Below, one piece after another: positions 25,475 to 33,770 of a stretch of 34,934 nucleotides of DNA (position 1 is the first letter of the stretch; every line of letters begins with the position of its first letter). The notes under the pieces are model-generated. The model had not been told where the DNA came from. It made no database searches and was given only the letters and a program-made list of their open reading frames with translations. Position numbers and translations under genes: made by a program. Source of the stretch: Gemmatimonadota bacterium (GTDB lineage: Bacteria; Gemmatimonadota; Gemmatimonadetes; Longimicrobiales; Gaopeijiaceae); assembly GCA_022826005.1 (NCBI GenBank), contig JAJDVT010000069.1, positions 1 to 34,934 on the forward strand, read 5' to 3'.

Positions 25475-25590
25475 TGGGATGCGTGATCCGGGCCTGGCCG
25501 AGCACCTTCATCCTGGACGCGGACGGCGCCGTACGCTTCGTGGACAAACGCAAGTACGGGATGATCGTTCGTTCGTTGCGAATACCCTAA
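25474..25590 (+). pseudogene. C-terminal remnant of a TlpA/redoxin-like domain
   Basis: A 38-residue frame beginning at a GTG that overlaps the tdk stop reads AWPSTFILDADGAVRFVDKR. This matches the cis-proline and last-strand region of TlpA thioredoxins; the intact paralogue at 19551-21587 has WPTTFFLDPDG at the same place. The catalytic C-x-x-C part is absent. It looks like the tail of a deleted gene. It ends inside a CCCTAA/TTAGGG inverted repeat. Confidence 0.45.
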
Positions 25591-25703
25591 AAGAAACGAT
25601 ATGTCCAGTCACTTTCGTTAGGGAACGGGCGGGGGGGATGGTTAGCAAAGTTTCTTCCCCAGCCAGACAGCTAAGAAAAGTAAAAGGCTTGAATCTTTCT
25701 TAG
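25585..25703. repeat. Two AT-rich inverted repeats upstream of the Fic gene
   Basis: CCCTAA (25585-25590) pairs with TTAGGG (25618-25623), with GAAA/TTTC partly matching inside. Further on, CTAAGAAA (25671-25678) pairs with TTTCTTAG (25696-25703) across a 17-base loop. The region is clearly AT-richer than its surroundings. The repeats may be terminators, regulatory sites for the Fic gene 104 bases on, or scars of an insertion. No gene is seen between 25591 and 25806. Confidence 0.45.
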
Positions 25704-25806
25704 AAAACCGCCAAGTTGGGATTCCAACCTGTCGATTCCACCTCCGCGACGCTCTGCCGCCGGGACAGCGGACAGAGCTCGCTGGCCACACGAAAGCCCT
25801 ACAGCC

Positions 25807-26976
25807 ATGCGGCGCGAATCCACTGGCACCCATGAAGTGACAGTTGGCGGGGGAGAGACCGTGCGAGCGTTCGTGCCCTTGCCACTCCCACCTGTCCCGG
25901 AGGTCGATTTCCGGGAGGGGCTCTGTCGTCCCCTCGAAGCCGCCACCGCAGCACTCGGGCGACTCGATGCGGTTACGGAGTTGCTTCCGGACGCGACCGT
26001 CTTCGTCTACGGCTACGTCCGGAAAGAGGCTGTCCTGTCCTCCCAGATCGAGGGCACTCAGTCCTCACTCGCCGACCTGATGCTCCATGAAGCAGGTGGC
26101 TCGCCCGATGTCCCCTTCAGCGACATCATTGAGACGTCGAACGCCGTCGTGGCCCTCAATCATGGTGTTGAGCGCCTGCGAGGCGGCTTCCCACTCTCGA
26201 ATCGTCTCATGCGCGAGATGCACGCCAGGCTGCTGGCGAGCGGCCGCGGAGCGGCGATGCTGCCGGGCGAGTTCCGGCGATCGCAGAACTGGATCGGGGG
26301 CTCGCGTCCCGGCAATGCGGCCTTCGTGCCGCCACCCCCCAACCACGTCCAGGATTGCATGGCCGACCTGGAGCGGTTCATTCACGCCACGGACGACGGA
26401 CTTCCGGTCCTCGTCAAGGCCGGGCTGGCACATGTGCAGTTCGAAACCATCCACCCCTTCCTGGACGGTAACGGCCGACTGGGACGATTACTGATTACCC
26501 TGATGCTCTGCGATGCCGGACTTCTGAGGGCGCCGCTCCTCTACCTCAGCCTCTACTTCAAGCGCAATCGAAGCGCCTACTACCAGCTCCTGAACGACAT
26601 CCGGCACACCGGGGACTGGGAAGCGTGGCTGCGGTTCTTCCTGGAGGGTGTGCGAGAGGTTGCGGAGGGAGCTTTCGCGACGGCCCGGTCCGCCAGCGAA
26701 ACGATCCGGGACGACCGGTCGCGAATCGGGCGTCAGGGAAGGCGTGCGGGTTCGGCGCTCCGGGTCCACCAGGCCCTCGTCGAACGGCTGGTCGGGCGCA
26801 TCGGCGGCCTCGCGTCGCGAACCGGGCTGTCCGCACCGACGGTAGCCGCGGCGCTTCGGCTTCTCGAGAAGCTCGACATCGTGCGCGAGATCACCGGCCG
26901 CCAGAGGGGCAAGGTCTACCGCTACGAGCGCTACCTGGCCGTCTTGCGGGAGGGCACGGAAGAGCCGCCCGAGTAG
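25807..26976 (+). CDS. Fic-family AMPylase with N-terminal inhibitory motif and C-terminal winged helix
   Basis: A 389-residue Fic protein that would transfer AMP (or another nucleotide part) from ATP to protein hydroxyl groups. The catalytic motif is intact: H216-PFLDGNGRLGR. The inhibitory motif (S/T)-x-x-x-E-(G/N) is present near the N-terminus as SSQIEG (78-83), placing it in the self-inhibited class with the inhibitory helix before the core. A dimer/Fic_N-type domain fills residues 20-110. The end (about 325-375) is a winged-helix domain: SRTGLSAPTVAAALRLLEK. This layout is typical of chromosomal Fic proteins in bacteria; targets are unknown. It stands alone, with no antitoxin gene next to it. 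Confidence 0.88.
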   Translation: MRRESTGTHEVTVGGGETVRAFVPLPLPPVPEVDFREGLCRPLEAATAALGRLDAVTELLPDATVFVYGYVRKEAVLSSQIEGTQSSLADLMLHEAGGSPDVPFSDIIETSNAVVALNHGVERLRGGFPLSNRLMREMHARLLASGRGAAMLPGEFRRSQNWIGGSRPGNAAFVPPPPNHVQDCMADLERFIHATDDGLPVLVKAGLAHVQFETIHPFLDGNGRLGRLLITLMLCDAGLLRAPLLYLSLYFKRNRSAYYQLLNDIRHTGDWEAWLRFFLEGVREVAEGAFATARSASETIRDDRSRIGRQGRRAGSALRVHQALVERLVGRIGGLASRTGLSAPTVAAALRLLEKLDIVREITGRQRGKVYRYERYLAVLREGTEEPPE

Positions 26977-27098
26977 TTGGGACCTCAAGGATCTGAGCCT
27001 GCGGCGTTCCGCCAGAATGCCTACGGCTGGCTGGAACGACCGTCCCGCCACTATCTTGTTTTCGAAGTCTTGCGGCACCCTTGACAGGAGCGATCCCG

Positions 27099-27638
27099 AT
27101 GACTCACGCCGCCTTTCTCCCGCCCGCTCCTTCCCGCTGGGCCCGCCCGAAACGCCTGCGCCCGCTCGGTCGGCGCCTCGCATGCCTGCTGGTCTCGGTG
27201 GGCGCCATCGCGCCCATCGCCTGCGACAATCTATTCTTTCCCGTGGAGACGCATGTCGTGGTGGGGTATGTGGAATTCGACGGTCCCGTTTTCCGCGACA
27301 CGGTGGAGATCGCTGACACGGTAACCGCCAATGCCGCTCTGGAGATCACGTTCAGGACAGTAGGCGGCGGCTGCCATGAGGGTGGCCATACCGACGTTCG
27401 CATGGCGGGGCCGTCAGCGATCGTGACCCCCTACGATTCGCTGCTGGTCGACCGTGACCCTCTCGCTGTCTGCACGCTTATACGCCGGAGCTTTTGGCGC
27501 ACGGTGACCGTGGTCTTCCCCGATCCCGGAACCGCTCTGGTGGAGCTTCGGTACAGCACCGACATCGGCGATAGTCCCGAGGATCACAACTCGGACGGGC
27601 GGAAGGTGTACATTGTGGAGGTGCTGTCGGCGAACTAA
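27099..27638 (+). CDS. Hypothetical lipoprotein
   Basis: A 179-residue protein of unknown function. The basic N-terminus (RPKRLRPLGRR) leads to a hydrophobic segment ending APIAC, a good lipobox. The mature part is predicted to be beta-rich, with repeated Val/Thr strands (HVVVGYVEFDGPVF, TVTVVFPDPGTALVELRY). Two further Cys residues (GGGCHEGG and AVCTL) could form a disulfide. The ATG at 27099 has AGGAG (27086-27090) 8 bases upstream, preferred over a TTG at 27081. Its stop overlaps that of the convergent small lipoprotein gene. Confidence 0.65.
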   Translation: MTHAAFLPPAPSRWARPKRLRPLGRRLACLLVSVGAIAPIACDNLFFPVETHVVVGYVEFDGPVFRDTVEIADTVTANAALEITFRTVGGGCHEGGHTDVRMAGPSAIVTPYDSLLVDRDPLAVCTLIRRSFWRTVTVVFPDPGTALVELRYSTDIGDSPEDHNSDGRKVYIVEVLSAN

Positions 27639-27916
27639 GATAGTCCGCCAGCGGTCAGCCCTCCGAGACACCTCATGCCGCCGAACCAGACGGTCTCCTC
27701 GTCGGTCAGAATGACTCTGGAGATCAGGCCGGCGCCGTAGATCGAATCGCCCTCCTGTTCGACAGTCAGGTCAAGCACCGACATGTTCGCGAGCCCGTCC
27801 GCGCGCCAGGCGCCTGTGCCCACGTACTGGCCTGCCAGGTCGGGGAACTCTTCGGGTGCGGTCGTGTCCGTGCATGCCAGCAGGGCTACCAGCAGGAACA
27901 TGCCCGTTGTTCGCAT
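27635..27916 (-). CDS. Small hypothetical lipoprotein
   Basis: A 93-residue protein with signal peptide ending ALLAC (lipobox) and a short mature domain containing LAGQYVGTGAWRADG and DLTVEQEGDSIYGAGLI, a pattern of short beta strands such as those seen in small lipocalin-like or calycin-like domains. I do not recognise a family. The ATG at 27916 precedes the signal peptide. It lies 73 bases downstream of propeller copy 5 on the same strand and may be co-transcribed with it. Confidence 0.6.
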   Translation of the reverse strand: MRTTGMFLLVALLACTDTTAPEEFPDLAGQYVGTGAWRADGLANMSVLDLTVEQEGDSIYGAGLISRVILTDEETVWFGGMRCLGGLTAGGLS

Positions 27917-27989
27917 TGTCTTTCTCCTTGGTCCACAGCCGTTCGCGGCAGCGGCGAAGCGGTAACGGGAGTGTTTCCGGAGTGCACGC

Positions 27990-29300
27990 TCAGCGCGGAC
28001 ACGGGGAAGTCGCACTCCCGACCCGGCCCGAGGGCAATTCCGGCAGATTATGGATCAGGATGCGTTCGATTTCCATCTCGTCCACGTCCCGGACGGCGAT
28101 TCGCCCGCCCTCGATGTCCAGCAGCCGGTTGCCGCGCGGCACCGTCACCCGCCCGACGGGGCAACCGAGCGGGTCGAAGAGGTACCACGGCGCGGGTTCT
28201 TCCGTCGTCGCGAACCCCGTCACCCAGACAATGCCGGCCTCATCGTCCACGGCCATGGCCCGCAGGGGGGGAACGAAGGATGGATAGGGCACCTCGTCAA
28301 GAGCCCGCCGCATCCTCGCCTCCGACCCGGCAGCGCGCCGAAGATTCGCTTCGCGGAATTCGGCGATGTCGCGATCGGTCACCGGGCGCTCGGGTGGCAG
28401 CCTGACGACGAGTTCCAGCGTTCCGTCCGCATGTACACGGCGGAACTCGCCGTTCATGCCGTCCTGCACCCACAGCAGGCCGTTTCCGAATAAGAAGTCA
28501 TGGCCCGTCGGGAAGAGGAGGGGCGCGAACATCCCCTCCCGGCTGACGTAATGAGGCTCCGCGACGACGGTCGCGAGGCCCGGAAGCCGCTCTGCGGAGG
28601 GACCCTCATCGAGGTTCACCACGCTTGCGACGACCTGGAACGGCTTGCTCAAGCTCCCCCGGTTACCTACGGGGATCATGCGGGCATTGTCCACCGCGAT
28701 CCGTACCGGCGAAAAGACGCCGATCGGGCTGATTGATGGTGACCACGGACCTGGAACGCTCGATTCATGGCTCAAGCCCGCCTCCGTCAACCGCGCCCTG
28801 GTGAGGCGATTGATCAGCCTGTCCCAAATGAAGAAAAGGCTGTCGCCAAGGCTCTGCATCCAGTCGAGGACCTCGAATTCCCCTGGTCCTTCTCCCTCGC
28901 CCCCGATGCTCGATACGAAGCGGCCGTTGCCGTCGAAGTACCGTAGTTCGTAGTCCTGGAGATCCGCGGTCACGATCCCGGCAGGCACCAGCTCCGCGCT
29001 CACGATCCACCGAAAGAAGTACTCCTCCGCGCCGTCCGCGGCCCCGATGGTGTCCACTCCCGGCGCGAAATCGATGACGGGGAAGGCTTCATCTTCGAGC
29101 AAGGCGTAGGTGACGATTCTGGTCCCCGCGCTGTCGCTCACAGTGATCATGGCGGTGTCAGCCGGTGTGTCGCATCCGACGCAGCCGATGGCGATGGCCG
29201 ACGCCAGGAGAAACGCTCGCGGACGCTGATCCCGGTGGGCACGATGCGGCTTGAGCGATCTTTGTTCCGCGAGCTCCGCTACGGGCATGCTGGCTGCCAT
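27990..29300 (-). CDS. 6-bladed beta-propeller lipoprotein (copy 5)
   Basis: A 436-residue lipoprotein. A basic N-terminus of about 28 residues precedes the hydrophobic segment FLLASAIAIGC; either Cys40 or Cys43 may be acylated. The propeller starts with DSAGTRIVTY, followed by DYELRYFDGNGRFVSSIGG and GPGEF at 138-142. It has the family's mid-domain helix (DIAEFREANLRRAAG) and full blade complement. The start at 29300 was chosen over upstream codons because the extra residues look like spacer; a second ATG 12 bases later is possible. It lies downstream of copies 6 and 7 on the same strand, but is separated from copy 6 by 207 bases that contain element C. Confidence 0.78.
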   Translation of the reverse strand: MAASMPVAELAEQRSLKPHRAHRDQRPRAFLLASAIAIGCVGCDTPADTAMITVSDSAGTRIVTYALLEDEAFPVIDFAPGVDTIGAADGAEEYFFRWIVSAELVPAGIVTADLQDYELRYFDGNGRFVSSIGGEGEGPGEFEVLDWMQSLGDSLFFIWDRLINRLTRARLTEAGLSHESSVPGPWSPSISPIGVFSPVRIAVDNARMIPVGNRGSLSKPFQVVASVVNLDEGPSAERLPGLATVVAEPHYVSREGMFAPLLFPTGHDFLFGNGLLWVQDGMNGEFRRVHADGTLELVVRLPPERPVTDRDIAEFREANLRRAAGSEARMRRALDEVPYPSFVPPLRAMAVDDEAGIVWVTGFATTEEPAPWYLFDPLGCPVGRVTVPRGNRLLDIEGGRIAVRDVDEMEIERILIHNLPELPSGRVGSATSPCPR

Positions 29301-29476
29301 CTTGCCGTTCCTTCGGTTGGGCGGGTCCCTGCAGGTCGACCCGGTGGTCGATGGTCGCAAGGTATCCGGACGCCCGGGAAGCTGGCCAGCCCGGGGACGG
29401 TTCCAACCTTTCCGGGCCCCATAATGTCTCACAGCCAAGGGGATCGGTCCCCCAACTCCCGCGATCAGGCGAACGT

Positions 29477-29501
29477 CATGTCAATTTTACAAAATGTCAT
29501 G
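29477..29501. repeat. AT-rich near-palindrome (element C)
   Basis: CATG (29477-29480) and CATG (29498-29501) flank ATTTT (29484-29488) and AAAAT (29491-29495). It lies 6 bases beyond the stop of propeller copy 6. On the minus strand it ends TTGACATGAC, the same ten bases found downstream of the M14 peptidase gene near element B. The rest of the 301-base gap to copy 5's start appears empty. Confidence 0.5.
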
Positions 29502-29507
29502 TTCTCT

Positions 29508-30587
29508 TTACTTTTCCCCGCCGCGGGTACCGTCCTGCGCCCCTCCCTGGGCCGATTGGCCCGACCGGGCCGCGGGCCTCGCCTCGAGCGGGAAGCTGTA
29601 CTCCCGCACCCAGAGGTGACCCGTGGCGTCGCTCGCGACCGAACCGTAGGCGGGAAAGTGTTCGGCCACCGGCGTCGATCGGGCCTGGCGGCGTATTTCG
29701 TCGGGGGCGGTCCCGGGACGGGCATTCTCTTCGACATAAGCGAGCACCTCTGCCTCCGTCGGTGCACGCAACTCGTGACCACGCCGAACGATTCGGGCAA
29801 GCCTGCCGTCCGTGGTGAACGCCTTCAACTCGTAGCGGAAGTTCGTGCCGACGATTACAAGATCGTTCCACAGTGTCAGGACCGACCCTCTCCGGTAGGC
29901 CGTGGCCCGTGTCGTCCCGCTCCGCTCCGAGCCCGGGTGCATCCCCAGCGAGGTCAGCAGCTGGCCCTGGCCGCCTCTGAGTTGCAACTCGATCATGCTC
30001 TCATCGTCGGCAATTCCGGCGACGAGGATCGCCCCGTCCCTCGTGACGGACAGCGGATTCCATCGGAAGCCGGGGGTAGTCGCGTGGTCCGCCAGGGCGA
30101 ATGTGCGCTCGTAGCTGCCCTCCGTGTCGAAAACGGAGATGCCCGAACCCGGTGCCCTCCATGCCGCGATCGAATCGCCCGGCCACGGCCACAACGTCAG
30201 GAGGCGCTCGAATTCGCCGGGTCCTTGGCCCTCGCCTCCCCGGCTCGTCAAGTGACTTCCCCGGGCGTCGAAGAACCTGAGTTCGTGCGAACCGCCGTTC
30301 GCCACCACGATTCGCCCATCGCTCAACCTCATCGCATCGCGGACAAAGTACAGCGTGTACGGGTCTTCGCCGTCCACCTCCCCGATGGACAGGTCTGGCT
30401 CCGGGCCGATCCGCCAGTCCAGCCGCGAGCCTTCGGGAGGGCGGGGGTTTTCGACGATGCGGATTCCGGCGCTGTCGCGGATCTGGACGGCAGAGTCGCC
30501 GATGGACGGGTCGTCCGACTGGCAGGCCACGGACGCCAAGGCGACGAGGACGGTTGCGGGGGAGATCGATCTGGCGGCCGTGCCCAT
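29508..30587 (-). CDS. 6-bladed beta-propeller lipoprotein, last blade missing (copy 6)
   Basis: A 359-residue lipoprotein with signal peptide ending ASVAC (Cys22). It shares DSAGIRIVEN, PEGSRLDWRIGPEP, LSDGRIVVANGGSHELRFFD and GPGEF (122-126) with copy 2. Similarity holds to HLWVREYSFP near residue 330; then, where copy 2 goes on with a full final blade of about 50 residues, this one has a low-complexity Gly/Gln/Arg tail and stops. The truncation point lies next to the AT-rich element C. The ATG at 30587 is 2 bases after the upstream gene's stop, with GGAGG 8 bases before it, so it is coupled to copy 7. It may be folded incompletely or non-functional. Confidence 0.75.
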   Translation of the reverse strand: MGTAARSISPATVLVALASVACQSDDPSIGDSAVQIRDSAGIRIVENPRPPEGSRLDWRIGPEPDLSIGEVDGEDPYTLYFVRDAMRLSDGRIVVANGGSHELRFFDARGSHLTSRGGEGQGPGEFERLLTLWPWPGDSIAAWRAPGSGISVFDTEGSYERTFALADHATTPGFRWNPLSVTRDGAILVAGIADDESMIELQLRGGQGQLLTSLGMHPGSERSGTTRATAYRRGSVLTLWNDLVIVGTNFRYELKAFTTDGRLARIVRRGHELRAPTEAEVLAYVEENARPGTAPDEIRRQARSTPVAEHFPAYGSVASDATGHLWVREYSFPLEARPAARSGQSAQGGAQDGTRGGEK

Positions 30588-30588
30588 C

Positions 30589-31518
30589 TCAGCCCTCCGG
30601 CCGCCAGACATCCAGGACGGTCACGCCCGAATCGTCCTTGCGCTCGGAGACGATCAGGCCGTCGTTCGTGAAGCCGGTGCCGACCCATGGGAATCGCTGG
30701 CTTCTCAGGACCAGACCGCGATCCGGATCGATCACCTCGACAATCGTGTCGCGACGCCGCTCGTCCACGATCAACCCCACATGGTCTACAGGAGCCCATT
30801 CGGGGTCGGCGAGCGTGACAAGCGTCCAGATCAAGCCTTCTTCATCGATGTGAACAGCCATCAAGTACGGTGGGGCGGGTTCCCTGGCAGGGTCCAAGGG
30901 GCCTTCCACCTCCCTATCGGGGAACCACTCTGCCTCGCGCTTCAGCACTCTCAGCAGGGTCCCGTCCGCGGCATACTCGGACACTTCATATCGATCGGGG
31001 CGCCCGGCCCAGACGGTCATCCCCGCGGCAACGAGACGCCGCTGATAGGCAGACGGCCTGAACTGGAGGATCGGCCCGGCCGGCACCAGGGGGCTGGCCG
31101 ATCCGTCAGGCCGGATCACATGCATGATGTATCCGGTAGCGGCCGCCGTGTGCTCGCCCCCGGCCACGACGAGGGTGCCGTCGTCGAGCTGGGCCATGTC
31201 GTGCGGATACGGATTGATCGGGAGCAGCTGTGTGCGGGCCACGGAGCCGTCGGCGTTCAATACCGTCAGTCGCAAAACCGATCCGTCCAGCACGCCCAGT
31301 GAGTCTCCACGAAGCACCATGAGTCTTCTGATGGTCCCATACTCGCCCGGGCCCTCGCCTCGACCGCCCCACACGGAATCGAGGGTGCCGTCGGAGCCGT
31401 ATACCAGGATGGACTGCGCAGGACGAGGCCAAAGACCGTTACGACACGCAATCAAAGCGGACAGAAGGGCGAGCGCAGCTGCGAAGATGATCGGATTGGT
31501 CTTCATTGCTCGCGCCAT
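30589..31518 (-). CDS. Short 6-bladed beta-propeller lipoprotein, first blade mostly missing (copy 7)
   Basis: A 309-residue lipoprotein with signal peptide ending ALIAC (Cys25). Right after it comes SILVYGSDGTLDSVWGG and GPGEY at 56-60; in the other six copies this motif lies at 94-142. The opening part of the propeller, including the DSAGI-type segment and first strands, is therefore absent, while the rest is normal to VSERKDDSGVTVLDVW. The start could also be the ATG at 31506. Its stop is 2 bases before the start of copy 6. Either a compact variant or an internal deletion that kept the signal peptide. Confidence 0.72.
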   Translation of the reverse strand: MARAMKTNPIIFAAALALLSALIACRNGLWPRPAQSILVYGSDGTLDSVWGGRGEGPGEYGTIRRLMVLRGDSLGVLDGSVLRLTVLNADGSVARTQLLPINPYPHDMAQLDDGTLVVAGGEHTAAATGYIMHVIRPDGSASPLVPAGPILQFRPSAYQRRLVAAGMTVWAGRPDRYEVSEYAADGTLLRVLKREAEWFPDREVEGPLDPAREPAPPYLMAVHIDEEGLIWTLVTLADPEWAPVDHVGLIVDERRRDTIVEVIDPDRGLVLRSQRFPWVGTGFTNDGLIVSERKDDSGVTVLDVWRPEG

Positions 31519-31605
31519 AAGAGGAAGGGGATCTTCGTCAGCTTGGATATTTTGGCTGCGGCAAGTGGTTGCTCACACGGTCATGTCAACTGCGCCTGAC
31601 AGAAC

Positions 31606-31622
31606 GTAAAGTCGAGTTTACA
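31606..31622. repeat. AT-rich palindromic element (element B)
   Basis: GTAAA-N6-TTTAC (31606-31621), 3 bases after the stop of the M14 peptidase gene. On the minus strand it contains the same 14-mer, TGTAAACTCGACTT, as element A's left arm. Beyond it on the minus strand, TTGACATGAC repeats the end of element C. Confidence 0.5.
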
Positions 31623-31624
31623 CT

Positions 31625-33274
31625 TTAGCCCCCCGGCACCCTCAAGATCGGATACAAGCCCCCAGCCTCCAGCCGATCCGCCAGGAACCCCCAGTTCGCG
31701 AACCCGTCGTCGGACTGGGGCTCCAGCAGGCTGAAGAGCAGGCGGCCCAATGGCAGATCGGCGCTCGCCCACATGTCTCCGGGGGCAGGGGTCACCTGCG
31801 TGGGCTCGTACCGCCCGAAGAGCGTCTGCTCGTTGCGCCCCTGGAACGGGCGAGCGGAGGTCCTCACCGAATCGATGTGGAACGCCTCTACATCCAGCGG
31901 CGCCGCGTCGGCCGGCTCGAACCAGACACCGTGCGCGGCGAGGCGGGTCAGGACATCCTCGAGCTCCGCGGGGATAAGGTAGCCCCGGGGCACGCGCTCG
32001 CTGAGCGTCGGCGTGAACGTCCCGTACTCGTACATGGGCACGACGTACTGGGTGTCGGCGCGCAAGAGCAGAGGACGGCCCGTGAGCGGATGCGCCTCCT
32101 CGACCGTGGCGCCCATGAGGATGTCGACCCGCTCGGCTGACCGCTCTGGAACGGCACGAAGCGCAAGCGATTCACCCACCACGGACGCGGCATCGGCCTC
32201 CGCGACGATCTGCCGCACCTCTTCCCCGTGCTCGTGCACGTAGTCCAGGATCTCCTCGACGAAATACAGCGTCGCGAGCACGCGCTCCTCGAAGGTCGCG
32301 TAGGAATAGGCCTCGCTCAGGATCGCGATCCGGTTGCGCAGGCCGATGTAGTTGTTGTTGAAGCGGGGGCGGTGGTCGAAGGTGTACCAGCCGCGCTCGC
32401 CTCCGCCGCGCGCGGACGCGTTGCCGTAGTAGTAGAACTCCCAGCCGTACTTGTCCCGGATCTCGCCGGTGACGTGGGGAAAGAGCCCGTCGCGCAGGAA
32501 GGCGTCGATGGCCGGGGGCGTGTTGGGATGGAGGGGGGGCGAGTAGGTGAGATGGTAGGCGTGCTGCGTCCCGTTCGTCGTGTGCAGATCGACGGCCACG
32601 TGCGGATCGTATCCGCTGAACAGCCGCGCTACCGACCGCGCTTCGGGCGACTCGAGCTTCATGTGATCGCGGTTCAGGTCGTAACCCTGGGCGTTCGGGC
32701 GCTGGCCCATCCCGCCGATCGGCCCATGCTGGCGGCCCCGATTGGTGAGGGTCACCCGCTCATTGCCGTCCGCGTTGTAGATGGGCGCGATCAGCAGGAC
32801 CATCGACTCGCGCCACTCCCGGTGTTCACCGGCGAGGAGGTCGCGGAGCAGCATCTGGAGCGCCTCCTTCCCGCACACCTCGCCGGCGTGGATGTTGCCC
32901 TGCAGGTAGACCACCGTCTTGCCGGAAAGCCAGATGGATGCCGCACTCGGATCCGGGATGTCGCCGACGATGGCCAATGGGAGCGCCCGCCCCTCGGTCG
33001 TATAGCCGAATGTCGTGTAGTGGACCGACGGCGAGGCGGCCGCGGCGCGCTGGAGGAAGTCCACGACCTCGGCGTGCGAGCTGGTTTCCCGGTAGTCGGT
33101 CCGCTCGGCGCGGGTGAGGAAGGCGTCGTCCGGGGGCGGAGACGGGTTGCAGGCGGTGAGGAGGGCCGCCGCCGTCAGTCCGTGTGCAAGTCCCCGGGTG
33201 CATCGAGAGCGACGGGGCGACGGCTGGGCCGCCGGGCGATCGGGAGTCGCAGTTCCAGTGTTCGAGGTCGCCAT
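31625..33274 (-). CDS. M14-family zinc carboxypeptidase lipoprotein
   Basis: A 549-residue envelope peptidase. After a basic N-terminus the signal peptide ends LLTAC (Cys42). The zinc site is H129-A-G-E132 with the distal H231 (VDLHTTNG), and E321 (ILSEAYSY) fits the general base; NRDH at 201-204 provides the Asn-Arg substrate-binding pair. These residues define carboxypeptidase A-like enzymes that cut C-terminal residues. The C-terminal about 170 residues form an accessory beta-rich region. The ATG at 33274 is the only good start. Three propeller lipoproteins follow on the same strand, suggesting an envelope peptide-handling context (inference). Confidence 0.85.
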   Translation of the reverse strand: MATSNTGTATPDRPAAQPSPRRSRCTRGLAHGLTAAALLTACNPSPPPDDAFLTRAERTDYRETSSHAEVVDFLQRAAAASPSVHYTTFGYTTEGRALPLAIVGDIPDPSAASIWLSGKTVVYLQGNIHAGEVCGKEALQMLLRDLLAGEHREWRESMVLLIAPIYNADGNERVTLTNRGRQHGPIGGMGQRPNAQGYDLNRDHMKLESPEARSVARLFSGYDPHVAVDLHTTNGTQHAYHLTYSPPLHPNTPPAIDAFLRDGLFPHVTGEIRDKYGWEFYYYGNASARGGGERGWYTFDHRPRFNNNYIGLRNRIAILSEAYSYATFEERVLATLYFVEEILDYVHEHGEEVRQIVAEADAASVVGESLALRAVPERSAERVDILMGATVEEAHPLTGRPLLLRADTQYVVPMYEYGTFTPTLSERVPRGYLIPAELEDVLTRLAAHGVWFEPADAAPLDVEAFHIDSVRTSARPFQGRNEQTLFGRYEPTQVTPAPGDMWASADLPLGRLLFSLLEPQSDDGFANWGFLADRLEAGGLYPILRVPGG

Positions 33275-33356
33275 CGGTTCACCGCGCCTTTCCGTGGGGT
33301 GGGATGCGTGACGGTGCCGACCATAAGGTACACCGTGGCCATCAATCGCGCGCTTC

Positions 33357-33770
33357 CTACCGCAGTTTGAGTGTCTCAGTGAAGTCCGCAGGCGTCACGA
33401 TCTTGATGCCACGGAAAGGGTCCAGGGCCAGAAGATCCGCGTCACCGGTGACGATAACGTCCGCCTCCCCGTTGACGGCCATCTCCAGCACCTGATCGTC
33501 CTTGGGGTCTCGACATGCGTGAACCGATTCACGAATCTCAACCAGGTGGGCCATGCGGACGAACTCAACGAGGAAACGCTCGCGCTGATCGGGTTCCACG
33601 TACCGGTTGAACTTCGGGCGCGAAAGGACATCCTGTAGTTCTGTCAGGAATGCCGCGGATGTAAGGATCCTCCCGCTGTCCAGCGCGTGCAGGAAGGCAA
33701 GACCCGGCTTGGAAGCGTTGAAAAGGAGGGCGCTGACGATAACGTTGGTGTCGAAGACATACCGGGTCAT
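33357..33770 (-). CDS. PIN-domain toxin of a toxin-antitoxin pair
   Basis: A 137-residue PIN nuclease of the type annotated as putative toxin component, PIN family: D7 (YVFDTNVIVSAL), E44 (FLTELQDVLSRPKF), D92 (DPKDDQVLEMA) and D110 (TGDADLL) form the expected acidic site. The ATG at 33770 overlaps the antitoxin stop (ATGA), so the pair is coupled. It is a different subfamily from the VapC-like toxin at 11199. All catalytic residues are present. Confidence 0.85.
   Translation of the reverse strand: MTRYVFDTNVIVSALLFNASKPGLAFLHALDSGRILTSAAFLTELQDVLSRPKFNRYVEPDQRERFLVEFVRMAHLVEIRESVHACRDPKDDQVLEMAVNGEADVIVTGDADLLALDPFRGIKIVTPADFTETLKLR

Noticed and set aside
31581-31590. TTGACA on the minus strand as a -35 box for propeller copy 7
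   Set aside because: No -10-like hexamer lies 15-19 bases further on, so I treat the sequence as part of the repeat element only.
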